Source: Algibacter sp. (GTDB taxonomy: Bacteria > Bacteroidota > Bacteroidia > Flavobacteriales > Flavobacteriaceae). Taken from it: DNA of 64,000 nucleotides. Below are positions 19,616-28,796 of this stretch, in pieces (within the stretch, counting starts at the first letter, position 1; every line of letters begins with the position of its first letter). Location of the stretch: positions 1-64,000 of the forward strand of contig NZ_JAQWOO010000015.1 of the NCBI RefSeq assembly GCF_029245835.1. The letters run 5' to 3'. Under the pieces are notes generated by a model that searched no databases, was not told the DNA's origin, and was given only the letters and a program-made list of their open reading frames with translations. Position numbers and translations under genes: made by a program.

Positions 19616-20719
19616 TTAATTTTCTTTAGATACTTTATTCCATACTTTAATTTTATCACCTTCTTGAATACCATCAACAATTTCAATATTAATGCCATCA
19701 GATAAACCAAGCTTAATGTCTTGTTTTTTAAACGTATCATCTTCTTGTTGTATTTCAACAAAAGGCTTCTCAGTAATTCTATCAAAACGAACTAATGATT
19801 CTTTAATGCTAAAAATACTGTCTTTACTTTCTATATCTATCTCCGCATTAGCACTATAACCTGCTCTAATATTAGCTTTCACCTCTACTTCAACATCAGC
19901 CTTTATAGTAAACTGAACCGCCCCAGCATTATCAGAAACCCCCTTTGGAGCTATAAAAGTTAATTTAGCAGGAAGCTTTTTCTCATCAAGCGCCCCAATA
20001 ACTACAGCTATTGGTTCTCCTTCTTTGAGTTTCCCAACTTCAGATTCATCAACAGTCCCCTCAAAAATCATATTACTCATATTTGCAATGGTAGCTATAC
20101 TTGTTCCTGCATTAAAGTTATTACTTTGAATCACTTGGTCTCCAACTCGAACGGGGATTTCTAATACTGTTCCTGCTATTTGAGCAATAATATTGGTGTT
20201 TGCTGAACTACCACCTGAAATAGAACCCTTTTTAATGATTTGATAATCATTTTGAGCTTGTTGCAAAGTTTCTTTAGCTTGATTGAAAGACAATTCGCTA
20301 TTTTCGAAATCTTGTTTTGAAATAACTCCTTTATCAAATAATACTTTATTTCTCCTATACAAAATATTGGCATTATCATATGAAAATTTAGAACTATTAA
20401 GTCTGCTGTTGGCACTTACTAAAGATTGCTCGTTTGGTACGACTCTAATTTTAGCAATTAGCCCCCCTTTACTAACCATATCGCCTTCTTCTACCATAAT
20501 AGCATCTACAATCCCTGTAATTTGAGGTTTTAATTCAATTTCTTCCTCTGGGTTAAGACTACCCGTAGCTACTATTTTAGTACTAATAGAGGTGTAAAAA
20601 GGGGTTTCAGTGCTGAATGTTTCTGGAGCTTTATTGTTAGCATCGTAAAAATATTTTAATACCCAAGCAAATAACAATATTGCTACTACAATAAAAACGA
20701 TTTTTAAAAATTTTTTCAT
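19616..20719 (-). CDS. HlyD/RND-type efflux periplasmic adaptor
   Basis: N-terminal TM, 'GSLNPEEEIELKPQITGIVDAIMVEEGDMVSKGGLIAKI' biotinyl-lipoyl-like domain. Confidence 0.93.
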   Translation of the reverse strand: MKKFLKIVFIVVAILLFAWVLKYFYDANNKAPETFSTETPFYTSISTKIVATGSLNPEEEIELKPQITGIVDAIMVEEGDMVSKGGLIAKIRVVPNEQSLVSANSRLNSSKFSYDNANILYRRNKVLFDKGVISKQDFENSELSFNQAKETLQQAQNDYQIIKKGSISGGSSANTNIIAQIAGTVLEIPVRVGDQVIQSNNFNAGTSIATIANMSNMIFEGTVDESEVGKLKEGEPIAVVIGALDEKKLPAKLTFIAPKGVSDNAGAVQFTIKADVEVEVKANIRAGYSANAEIDIESKDSIFSIKESLVRFDRITEKPFVEIQQEDDTFKKQDIKLGLSDGINIEIVDGIQEGDKIKVWNKVSKEN

Positions 20720-20734
20720 TTTATATTAATTAAT

Positions 20735-21976
20735 TTATTCTTCTCTTAATGCGTCAATTGGTTTAACACTCGTGGCTTTAAAAGCAGGAATTAGGCCAAT
20801 TAAGGTGCCTAGTAAAATTACTATTAGTAATGCAAAAAACACCATACCTATGGATACCGATGGATTTCGCATAAAAGCATCTTCGCCTTGTCCTACAAAT
20901 TTATTTACCAATATTAATATTAAACCGCCACTTATAATCCCTAAAAGACCAGAAATTAATGAGATGGCTACAGCTTCTACAATGATTTGTCGCTTAACTA
21001 AATATGGTGTTGCTCCCAAAGCGCGTCTTATCCCAATTTCTTTAGTTCGTTCTTTCACCGATATTAACAAAATACCTCCAATAGCAAACACGCCTGCTAT
21101 TAAGGTTGCGATACCCACAAACCAAGTTAGGAATTGCATACCTACTATAAACCCTGTTAACTGTTCAAAACGGTCTCCTAGATTAAAACCATTAAGCGCT
21201 CTATTATCATCTGGGTGAATATCGTGTATGTTTTTAAGTAATAACTTAACATCGGCATCTAGTTGATTAATATCAAAATCTGCATCACCAGTAATCGTTA
21301 GTACATCAATATCATTCCCACGATTATAAACTTGTTGAAACGTTGTAAAAGGCATATCAGCTTCAATTGGTGGCCCTCCTACATTTACCACCTCAAATAC
21401 ACCAATAACTATAAAATTTAAATTATCTACTTTTATTAATTTGCCTATTGGGTATTCTCCTTTTTCAAATAATTGTTTATACACATCTTCTGATATAACA
21501 ATCACTTTTTTTCGATCATTTATGTCATTTTGATTTATATATCTACCCCATAAAAGATTCTTTTTTGCTAATGCATCCCGAAATGGAAATTCTCCATTAA
21601 GACCAAAACCTCCGGATAAAGTCTTTCTACTTGCTGTAATTTGTCCTCTTAAACTGGGCAAAACGTACTCAACCCCTATTACATTCTTCTTAATTTTTTC
21701 TACATCATCAAGTTTTAACTTTATTCGTCGCCCTTCTTGATAGCCTTTAAAAGGAATCGTTGTTGTGCCACTAAAAATAAACAAACTATTGGTAGCATAA
21801 TTTTGAAACCTCGTGTTAAAATTATTCTCAACACCTTTAGCAGAACCTAGTAAGCCTATTAATAAAAGTATACCCCACCAAACGCCAACCATAGTTAAAA
21901 TAGACCTAAGTTTATTTTTACTAAGGCTGTCAAACACTTCTTGCCAGGTATCTTTTTCTAATAAAAATTTTATCAT
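20735..21976 (-). CDS. MacB-type ABC transporter permease
   Basis: MacB_PCD N-terminus and FtsX-like C-terminal 'VKERTKEIGIRRALGATP...LIGLIPAFKATSVKPIDALREE'. Confidence 0.93.
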   Translation of the reverse strand: MIKFLLEKDTWQEVFDSLSKNKLRSILTMVGVWWGILLLIGLLGSAKGVENNFNTRFQNYATNSLFIFSGTTTIPFKGYQEGRRIKLKLDDVEKIKKNVIGVEYVLPSLRGQITASRKTLSGGFGLNGEFPFRDALAKKNLLWGRYINQNDINDRKKVIVISEDVYKQLFEKGEYPIGKLIKVDNLNFIVIGVFEVVNVGGPPIEADMPFTTFQQVYNRGNDIDVLTITGDADFDINQLDADVKLLLKNIHDIHPDDNRALNGFNLGDRFEQLTGFIVGMQFLTWFVGIATLIAGVFAIGGILLISVKERTKEIGIRRALGATPYLVKRQIIVEAVAISLISGLLGIISGGLILILVNKFVGQGEDAFMRNPSVSIGMVFFALLIVILLGTLIGLIPAFKATSVKPIDALREE

Positions 21977-23209
21977 TTAACCATCTCTTAAAGCTATAAT
22001 AGGTTTTATTTTTGAGGCCCTTTTTGCTGGTAAAAATCCTGCGATAGCTCCAGCTATTATTAAAACAATGGTTGCAGTCAATAAAATAGATGAATTCACA
22101 CTTGGGTTAGTAATAAAATACCGCTCTAAACTAGAACCAACAGCTTTTAGAATACCAACACCAATCAATAAACCAATATATCCCGTAATAGCTGTTATTA
22201 ATATGGACTCCAATAATATAATAGACACAATAGATTTAGGCGAGGCTCCCAATGCCTTACGAATACCTATCTCTTTAGTACGTTCTTTTACAATAAAAAT
22301 CATGATATTACTGATTCCTAAAATACCAGCGATTAACGTACCAAATCCTATAATAGGAATAAGGGCTCCGAGACCAGATGAAATATTATCAAGTCGTTTT
22401 TTTGCATTAAGTACACCATCTCCAATTCTTATTCCGCGTTGATCATTAGGTGCTATATCGAATTTATTTTTTAATTTAACAGTCATGTCTTTAACTAAAG
22501 CTAAAGCTTGATCTACACTTAAATTCGGGTTATATGTTAGCGATATATTTCCAATATCATCATTACCAAGATACAGTCTTTGAATTGTTGTGTATGGCGC
22601 ATAAATGACGCGTTCTTGACTGTCACCTCCTCCATCTGAATACACTCCAACCACCTTATACTGAACCCCTTCTAAATCGATATACTTACCCATTGCAGAT
22701 TCTTTTAAAAACAAATCTTCCTCAACAAGACGCCCTATAACACAAACTTTATCCTTAGTATATATATCCTTTAAGCTAATAAAACGTCCGTCTTCAATTT
22801 CGGCTTTTTCTATATATTGATAATCAGGAGATACACCAGATATGGTATAACCTCCTTTTTGCTTTTTGTATTTAACTTGATAACCTCTAGATATTTTTGA
22901 TGATATGTATTCAATATTATCACCAAATTCCTTTTTCAAATAGATTAAATCTGCACTTGTAGGCTGAATTTGTCTTCCAATTTGAAGCCCTTTATAAGGT
23001 TTTGAAGTTGTTCCAAACCGAATATTAATGGCATTTTCAGCTCTTCTGATAAAGAATTTTTCAAAAGTGTTTTCTAAACCGTTAGCAATACCAAAGAGGA
23101 TAGTAAATAACATAATAGCAAAAGCCACCGTAAAACCAGAGAGTAATGCCCTTGTTTTATTTTTGTTTATACTTTGAAATATTTCACGCCAAAGGTCTAA
23201 ATCAAACAT
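21977..23209 (-). CDS. MacB-type ABC transporter permease (paralog)
   Basis: 'VKERTKEIGIRKALGASPKSIV...AGFLPAKRASKIKPIIALRDG'. Confidence 0.93.
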   Translation of the reverse strand: MFDLDLWREIFQSINKNKTRALLSGFTVAFAIMLFTILFGIANGLENTFEKFFIRRAENAINIRFGTTSKPYKGLQIGRQIQPTSADLIYLKKEFGDNIEYISSKISRGYQVKYKKQKGGYTISGVSPDYQYIEKAEIEDGRFISLKDIYTKDKVCVIGRLVEEDLFLKESAMGKYIDLEGVQYKVVGVYSDGGGDSQERVIYAPYTTIQRLYLGNDDIGNISLTYNPNLSVDQALALVKDMTVKLKNKFDIAPNDQRGIRIGDGVLNAKKRLDNISSGLGALIPIIGFGTLIAGILGISNIMIFIVKERTKEIGIRKALGASPKSIVSIILLESILITAITGYIGLLIGVGILKAVGSSLERYFITNPSVNSSILLTATIVLIIAGAIAGFLPAKRASKIKPIIALRDG

Positions 23210-23903
23210 ATTGTTCAGCTCTTACTTGAGTTACTTTTGTGTCTTCCATAATAATGCCATCTCTCAACCTGACGATACGTTTGCACATATTTGCAATATC
23301 TTCTTCATGAGTTACCATTAATATGGTTTTACCTTCGTCGTTTAATTGTTGGATAAAGGCCATGATTTCGTAAGATGTTTTGGTATCTAAGGCCCCCGTT
23401 GGTTCATCAGCCAATAATAATTTAGGATTGGCTGCAAGCGCTCTGGCTATGGCGACACGTTGATTTTGCCCTCCAGAAAGTTCTTTAGGTAAATGTTTTG
23501 CCCAATCTGTTAAACCTACTTTTTCCAAATGAAACATCGCTAACTCTTGCCGTTCTGCACGCTTCATGCCCTGATAATACAGTGGAAGCGCCACATTTTC
23601 TAGTGCCGTTTTGTAATTGATAAGATTAAATGACTGAAAAATAAAGCCTAAAAACTTATTTCTATAAACAGCTGCTTTTTTTTCGGTTAGGTCTTTTATA
23701 GGAAGCCCATCTAAAATATATTCGCCTTCATCAGCCTCATCTAACATACCAATAATATTCAGTAATGTAGATTTTCCAGAACCCGAAGAGCCCATAATTG
23801 CGACCATCTCTCCTTCTTTTACAGAAAGATCTATGCCTTTTAAAACATGTAAGCTTGAATCTCCTATAGGATAGGATTTATGAAGTTGATGAATCTTTAA
23901 CAT
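23202..23903 (-). CDS. ABC transporter ATP-binding protein (MacB/LolD type)
   Basis: Walker A 'GSSGSGKST', signature 'LSGGQNQRVAIARAL', Walker B 'LLLADEPTGALD'. Confidence 0.96.
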   Translation of the reverse strand: MLKIHQLHKSYPIGDSSLHVLKGIDLSVKEGEMVAIMGSSGSGKSTLLNIIGMLDEADEGEYILDGLPIKDLTEKKAAVYRNKFLGFIFQSFNLINYKTALENVALPLYYQGMKRAERQELAMFHLEKVGLTDWAKHLPKELSGGQNQRVAIARALAANPKLLLADEPTGALDTKTSYEIMAFIQQLNDEGKTILMVTHEEDIANMCKRIVRLRDGIIMEDTKVTQVRAEQYV

Positions 23904-23989
23904 GGCAGGATTATTTTAAGCATTATAGCTTTTAAACTTAGACTAACAATGTAAAGAAATGTTACAAAATCAACACTAACAATTTTTTA

Positions 23990-24208
23990 TTACTTTTTTA
24001 ACTTACTATATTTTCTATAAATAAAGTAACCAATACCGGCAACAAGTATATATGGTATAGCCATAAGGTAAACTATACCGTCATTAATACCTTCCGCTGC
24101 TGTTTGTCCTTCTTCACTTTCTAAAACGGCGCGACACATGGCGCATTGTGCATTACTTTTTAAAAAAAACAGAAAAGAAAATAGAAAAAAAGCTATCCTG
24201 TTTTTCAT
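23990..24208 (-). CDS. Small exported membrane protein with CxxC motif
   Basis: Signal peptide then 'QCAMCRAVLES' and a C-terminal TM; next to DUF420/SCO genes. Confidence 0.65.
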   Translation of the reverse strand: MKNRIAFFLFSFLFFLKSNAQCAMCRAVLESEEGQTAAEGINDGIVYLMAIPYILVAGIGYFIYRKYSKLKK

Positions 24209-24209
24209 A

Positions 24210-24743
24210 TTAATTATAGTAAGGCGATATCATTAAAAAAACTATAACCCCAGTTACAGCAACATAAAGCCATAATGGAAATGTGATTTTTGCAATTTTT
24301 TTATGCTTCTCAATATTGTTGGTTATAGCTCTTACATAAGTGATTAAAACAAATGGAATCACTATAATTGACAATAAAATATGAGTTATTAGTATAAAAT
24401 AGTATAAATGCTTTTCAAAACCCTCTCCACCAAATCTAGTAGAATCACTAGTCATGTGATACGCAATATACAAGAGTAAAAATAGCACTGATAACACTAT
24501 AGCAAACTTCATTAGCCTTTCGTGAAGCTTTATTTTTTTCTTTTTAATTGCCATGAACGCTAATACTAAAATAAATGCCGTTACTGCGTTAACTACGGCG
24601 TAAATAGGCGGTAAGAATACGGGCAGTTCTACATCAATTTTAATTCCAAAAAGTGCGGCTACTGCAATTGGTATCACTATCGATAGTACAACTATTAGTT
24701 TGTTGTATTTTTTATCGTTTAAAATTTTTTTTTCTTCAGTCAT
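24210..24743 (-). CDS. DUF420 family membrane protein (CtaM-like)
   Basis: Multiple TMs, 'HERLMKFAIVLSVLFLLLYIAYH', 'YFILITHILLSIIVIPFVLITY'. Confidence 0.85.
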   Translation of the reverse strand: MTEEKKILNDKKYNKLIVVLSIVIPIAVAALFGIKIDVELPVFLPPIYAVVNAVTAFILVLAFMAIKKKKIKLHERLMKFAIVLSVLFLLLYIAYHMTSDSTRFGGEGFEKHLYYFILITHILLSIIVIPFVLITYVRAITNNIEKHKKIAKITFPLWLYVAVTGVIVFLMISPYYN

Positions 24744-24786
24744 AATTCTTTTTATAAGAGTCTTCGCTTTACTAAGAATGATATTC

Positions 24787-25533
24787 TTACTCGTTAAGTA
24801 ACTTTTTAATATCTTCTTTTAATGCACTAATTTCTTCAACTTTACCGTCTTCATCTGTTTTCTCAGACTCAGAAGTTATGCCATTATAATAAATTATGGG
24901 ATTTCCATTTACTACTCTACATCTTATATAACCCTTTTTATCAATAAGCGCAAAATTCCCTGAATGTTCAAAACCGCCTTCTACACTATCATTTGCAGCA
25001 GCATAAATATAAAATCCTTCGTTAGATAGTTTGTATATAGCTTCTTTATCTCCCGTCATTAAATGCCAATTTGGATTTGTAACCTTGTATTTTTCAGCGT
25101 AAGCTTTGAGTACTTCTGGCGTATCATAATCCGGATTAATAGTAAAAGATGCTACACCAAAATCTTCAAAATCTTTAAATTCATTTTGAATTTGAATTAG
25201 GTTTCTATTCATTCTTGGGCAAATGGTTGGGCAGGTTGTAAAAAAGAATTCTATAACATACACCTTACCCTCATAATCTTTATTTGTGATGGTCTTTCCA
25301 TCTTGATTTATAAAAGAAAAATCTGGAACTTTTCTGTTTTCACCATTATTAGAAATAAAAACTAAATCAGACTTTCTAGAAGCTTCTGATTTTTTTAGAT
25401 TGCTTCTGCTCTCTTGTCTTGAAATGTCATTGTTTGATATTCTATCTACAATTTTTGGTATAAAAATAATTCCAAAAACTAGAATAATAAAAGCTATTCC
25501 TATATATGAATAATTTGATTTTTTACTCATCAT
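24787..25533 (-). CDS. SCO family copper chaperone/thioredoxin-fold protein
   Basis: 'VIEFFFTTCPTICPRMNRNL' CxxxC and downstream 'EHSGNFALIDKKG' His ligand. Confidence 0.93.
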   Translation of the reverse strand: MMSKKSNYSYIGIAFIILVFGIIFIPKIVDRISNNDISRQESRSNLKKSEASRKSDLVFISNNGENRKVPDFSFINQDGKTITNKDYEGKVYVIEFFFTTCPTICPRMNRNLIQIQNEFKDFEDFGVASFTINPDYDTPEVLKAYAEKYKVTNPNWHLMTGDKEAIYKLSNEGFYIYAAANDSVEGGFEHSGNFALIDKKGYIRCRVVNGNPIIYYNGITSESEKTDEDGKVEEISALKEDIKKLLNE

Positions 25534-26242
25534 TTTCAGATTTTAAATCGCTTGCACGCCTTGTGTCAGAGTTAAATTCGCCTTTTCGCTTTTGCCTATA
25601 TTCTGTAAAGAGAATTCGTAAATCATCACTCATTTTATTTTTTACTTCTGCTACCTCAATACAATCGTATGCATATAAACCATAAACAGGTTTATTTTTT
25701 TCTAGCTCATTATCAGTTCTATCATCTAATCTACCACGTTGGTTTAAATCTTTATCTATAACATAAACTTGATTGGTTGCTAAGTTAGCTGATAAGTTTC
25801 CTTTAGTTTTTAAACTAAAAAACACACGTTTTATATCACTTGGTTCTCCAAAAACAAATTGCCAGAATCTTAAATCTTGATAAGAACTAATTTCTGCCTT
25901 TAGAGTTTTTACAACTTCTTCTGTGCCTTTTGGCATTAAAATAACGACTTGAAATTTTTTAAATCCTTTAAATTTATCATAAATCAACTCCTTTAAATTT
26001 AATGCTGTTGTACTACTTTTTTCAACATCATTTCCAAAAAAACCAAGAACTGTTATGTGGTTTTTCAAAATAACTTTTTCTTTTGAGTTTGATGTGAAGT
26101 TGTCTAAATCTAAAACCGATTCATTAACAATATCTAAGGGTGTATAATTATGTGTTGCTGGGTATAGAAACAATAAAAAAACAACCGGAAGGAAGAATAA
26201 AATCCCTAAAACTACATATCGCTTTACTTTTTTATAATCCAT
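25523..26242 (-). CDS. Membrane-anchored SCO/thioredoxin-like protein lacking the CxxxC motif
   Basis: N-terminal TM; 'HITVLGFFGNDVEKSS' and 'NQVYVIDKDLNQRGRLDDR' align with SCO landmarks; overlaps the sco ORF by 11 nt. Confidence 0.65.
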   Translation of the reverse strand: MDYKKVKRYVVLGILFFLPVVFLLFLYPATHNYTPLDIVNESVLDLDNFTSNSKEKVILKNHITVLGFFGNDVEKSSTTALNLKELIYDKFKGFKKFQVVILMPKGTEEVVKTLKAEISSYQDLRFWQFVFGEPSDIKRVFFSLKTKGNLSANLATNQVYVIDKDLNQRGRLDDRTDNELEKNKPVYGLYAYDCIEVAEVKNKMSDDLRILFTEYRQKRKGEFNSDTRRASDLKSENDE

Positions 26243-26286
26243 TAAATACCGGTATTTCTATTGTATTAAATTGTTTTGCAAAAATA

Positions 26287-26313
26287 AAAAAAGCGGATTT
26301 AAAAACCGCTTTA
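26287..26313 (-). terminator. Hairpin terminator
   Basis: aaagcgg-atttaaaaa-ccgcttt, minus-strand T run. Confidence 0.65.
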
Positions 26314-26586
26314 ATTCTGTTATTTAACGTCTTGTTATAATAACACTAGCGTTTCTTTCTGACGACTTGCATATTGGCTTTTTATTTGCCTTGACAGATG
26401 TATGTTAGGGATTGAAGCATTTGTTACTGCTCTAACAGTTTTCAATATAAATCGACTGCTAAAATATTAATATTCATGCATTCTATTAATTTAAAATAGA
26501 AATCAGCGAGTAAAGCCTAAGCGTAAGCGCCATCTCTGATTGTGGTTGAAGGGTATGACAAGTCCTAAAACAACTTTTTATTTCAA

Positions 26587-26625
26587 AAAAAATCCCACCA
26601 AATAACTAGCGGGACTCATTTTATA
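26587..26625 (-). terminator. Hairpin terminator downstream of coxIV
   Basis: Minus strand tcccgc...gtggga followed by a T run. Confidence 0.55.
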
Positions 26626-26648
26626 TTTTGAAATTTATTTGGTAATAC

Positions 26649-27029
26649 TTAAAAATCTCCTTTTATGTATCCATTGTCATATACCTCAAAAACGTAACCG
26701 CCTTCTTGTAATAAGATGAATATTAAGTAAAGGATAAGAAAAATTGCTACCCATACTACCGTGCGCCTTAACCCTTTTGTTTCATCACGCATGTGCATAA
26801 AATCCCAAGTAATGTAATATGCTTTTACTATTGTTAAAATAATGAATATCCAGTTTAAGGCTTTCATTCCTAAAACTTTTCCCATTAAAGCTTCTGGTTT
26901 AAAAATACCTAAAGCAACTTCAACTACAGTTACAATGGTTAAGAAAATTAAAACTCCCCAAATTTTTTGAGTATTAGATTTGAATTTTAATAATCCTCTA
27001 AATATTTCTAATTTATGTTCGTGTGCCAT
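26649..27029 (-). CDS. Cytochrome c oxidase subunit IV-like (prokaryotic)
   Basis: Three TMs, 'ILTIVKAYYITWDFMHMRDETKGLRRTV'; adjacent to coxIII genes. Confidence 0.85.
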   Translation of the reverse strand: MAHEHKLEIFRGLLKFKSNTQKIWGVLIFLTIVTVVEVALGIFKPEALMGKVLGMKALNWIFIILTIVKAYYITWDFMHMRDETKGLRRTVVWVAIFLILYLIFILLQEGGYVFEVYDNGYIKGDF

Positions 27030-27080
27030 TTTAAATTTGCTTTTGGCCTTTAGCTTTTGGCTATTGGCGCATATTATTTA

Positions 27081-28073
27081 TTAAACAAGGTAAAAGAATG
27101 TAAATACAAATACCCAAACTAAATCTACAAAGTGCCAATAGAGACCTACTTTTTCAACCATCTCGTAACTTCCGCGTCTTTCATAAGTTCCTAAAACAAC
27201 ATTGAAGAAAATAATGATGTTAATAACAACTCCAGAGAATACGTGAAATCCGTGAAATCCTGTTATAAAGAAAAAGAAATCAGCAAAAAGTGGTGAACCA
27301 TATTCGTTTACATGCAGGTTAGCTCCTTCAACATACAACTTACCATTTTTAGTTAATTGGTTTATAGACTCTTCTCTTGATAATACTGTTTTTTCGCCTT
27401 CCTCATTTATAATTTGAGTACGTACTAAAACATCTTTATTAGCTTGTAAACCATGAATTACTTCATCTACAGTGTAATTTGGGAGTGCTCCCTCATCAAC
27501 ATACCAAATTCCGTTTTTACTCTGGTGTTGCGCTCTATCCTGATGTTCTGCAGCAATAGCAAAATCTCTTACGGCTACACGTTTAAATACTTGTTCCCCA
27601 TCTTTTTGAACATAATGCCCAAACTGTAAAATATTTCCACCTTTAGTTTGTACTGCGCCATAATCTCCTTTAATGAATGTATTCCATTCCCAAGCTTGAG
27701 ACCCTACAAATATTAAACCACCTATTATGGTTAAAAACATATAGATGGTTACTTTGGCTTTATTTAAATGGTGACCAGCATCAACGGCTAATACCATAGT
27801 TACTGAAGACATGATTAAAACAAACGTCATAAATGCCACATAATACATTGGCGCATCTACACCGTGTAAAAACGGAAAGTGAGTAAACACCTCATCTGCA
27901 ATTGGCCACGCATCAATAAATTTAAATCTTGAAAATCCGTAGGCTGCTAAAAACCCTGAGAACGTTAAAGCATCTGATACGATAAAAAACCACATCATCA
28001 TTTTACCATAACTTACTTTAAGCGGTTGGTTGCCACCTCCCCAAGTTTTGCCTTCTGCTACTACTGTACTCAT
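27081..28073 (-). CDS. Cytochrome c oxidase subunit III (with large loop insertion)
   Basis: 'MMMWFFIVSDALTFSGFLAAYGFSRF' and C-terminal 'FFFITGFHGFHVFSGVVINI...VGLYWHFVDLVWVFVFTFFYLV'. Confidence 0.92.
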   Translation of the reverse strand: MSTVVAEGKTWGGGNQPLKVSYGKMMMWFFIVSDALTFSGFLAAYGFSRFKFIDAWPIADEVFTHFPFLHGVDAPMYYVAFMTFVLIMSSVTMVLAVDAGHHLNKAKVTIYMFLTIIGGLIFVGSQAWEWNTFIKGDYGAVQTKGGNILQFGHYVQKDGEQVFKRVAVRDFAIAAEHQDRAQHQSKNGIWYVDEGALPNYTVDEVIHGLQANKDVLVRTQIINEEGEKTVLSREESINQLTKNGKLYVEGANLHVNEYGSPLFADFFFFITGFHGFHVFSGVVINIIIFFNVVLGTYERRGSYEMVEKVGLYWHFVDLVWVFVFTFFYLV

Positions 28074-28211
28074 ATATAATGGTTGTTATTTAAAAGTTGC
28101 ACAAAAATAATGATTTTATTTATCTAATAAAACATGAATTACTATATTTTAAAAAGTATAAAAAAAACGACAATACCACACTAAATAAGGGTTTTTAAAA
28201 ATTGTTGTGTT

Positions 28212-28793
28212 TTAACGCACAAAATATAAAAATAAAAAGAGATACACCCACAGTATATCTATAAAATGCCAAAACGTAGCAGCGAGCTCAAACCCTAACA
28301 TACTAGTGACATTATACTTTTGTTTAAAATGATTATAAATTACGACCAATAGACAAATTAACCCAACAACAACGTGTAAAATATGCACAATAGCTATTAA
28401 ATAAATATAAGACATCGTTACATTACTTGTTGGTCCTGTAAAATTATAACCTAAATCAATAATTTGTTGAAAACCTGAAAACTGATAAAAAATAAAAATA
28501 ATTCCCAAAATTAATGTAGCGAACAACCAAAGCGAAGTTGCTTTTTGATTACCCCTTTTTAAAGCACGTTTGGCTAAAATAAAAGTTAAGCTACTTATAA
28601 TTATTACAACAGTGCTTACTATAAAGGCATTTGGTAAAACAAAATCTTTTAACCAATCCGGTCTAGAACTGCTTACTACAAAAGCACTTGTCCATCCAGC
28701 AAAAGACATAATCAAGGAAATAATCCCGAACCAAAGCATCATTTTTTTTGCTCTGCTATTTTTTTCTTCTTTAGTACCTTGTGTTAAATCCAT
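28212..28793 (-). CDS. Cytochrome c oxidase subunit III family protein
   Basis: Five TMs; 'LAATFWHFIDILWVYLFLFLYFVR' C-terminal motif. Confidence 0.9.
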   Translation of the reverse strand: MDLTQGTKEEKNSRAKKMMLWFGIISLIMSFAGWTSAFVVSSSRPDWLKDFVLPNAFIVSTVVIIISSLTFILAKRALKRGNQKATSLWLFATLILGIIFIFYQFSGFQQIIDLGYNFTGPTSNVTMSYIYLIAIVHILHVVVGLICLLVVIYNHFKQKYNVTSMLGFELAATFWHFIDILWVYLFLFLYFVR

Positions 28794-28796
28794 AAT

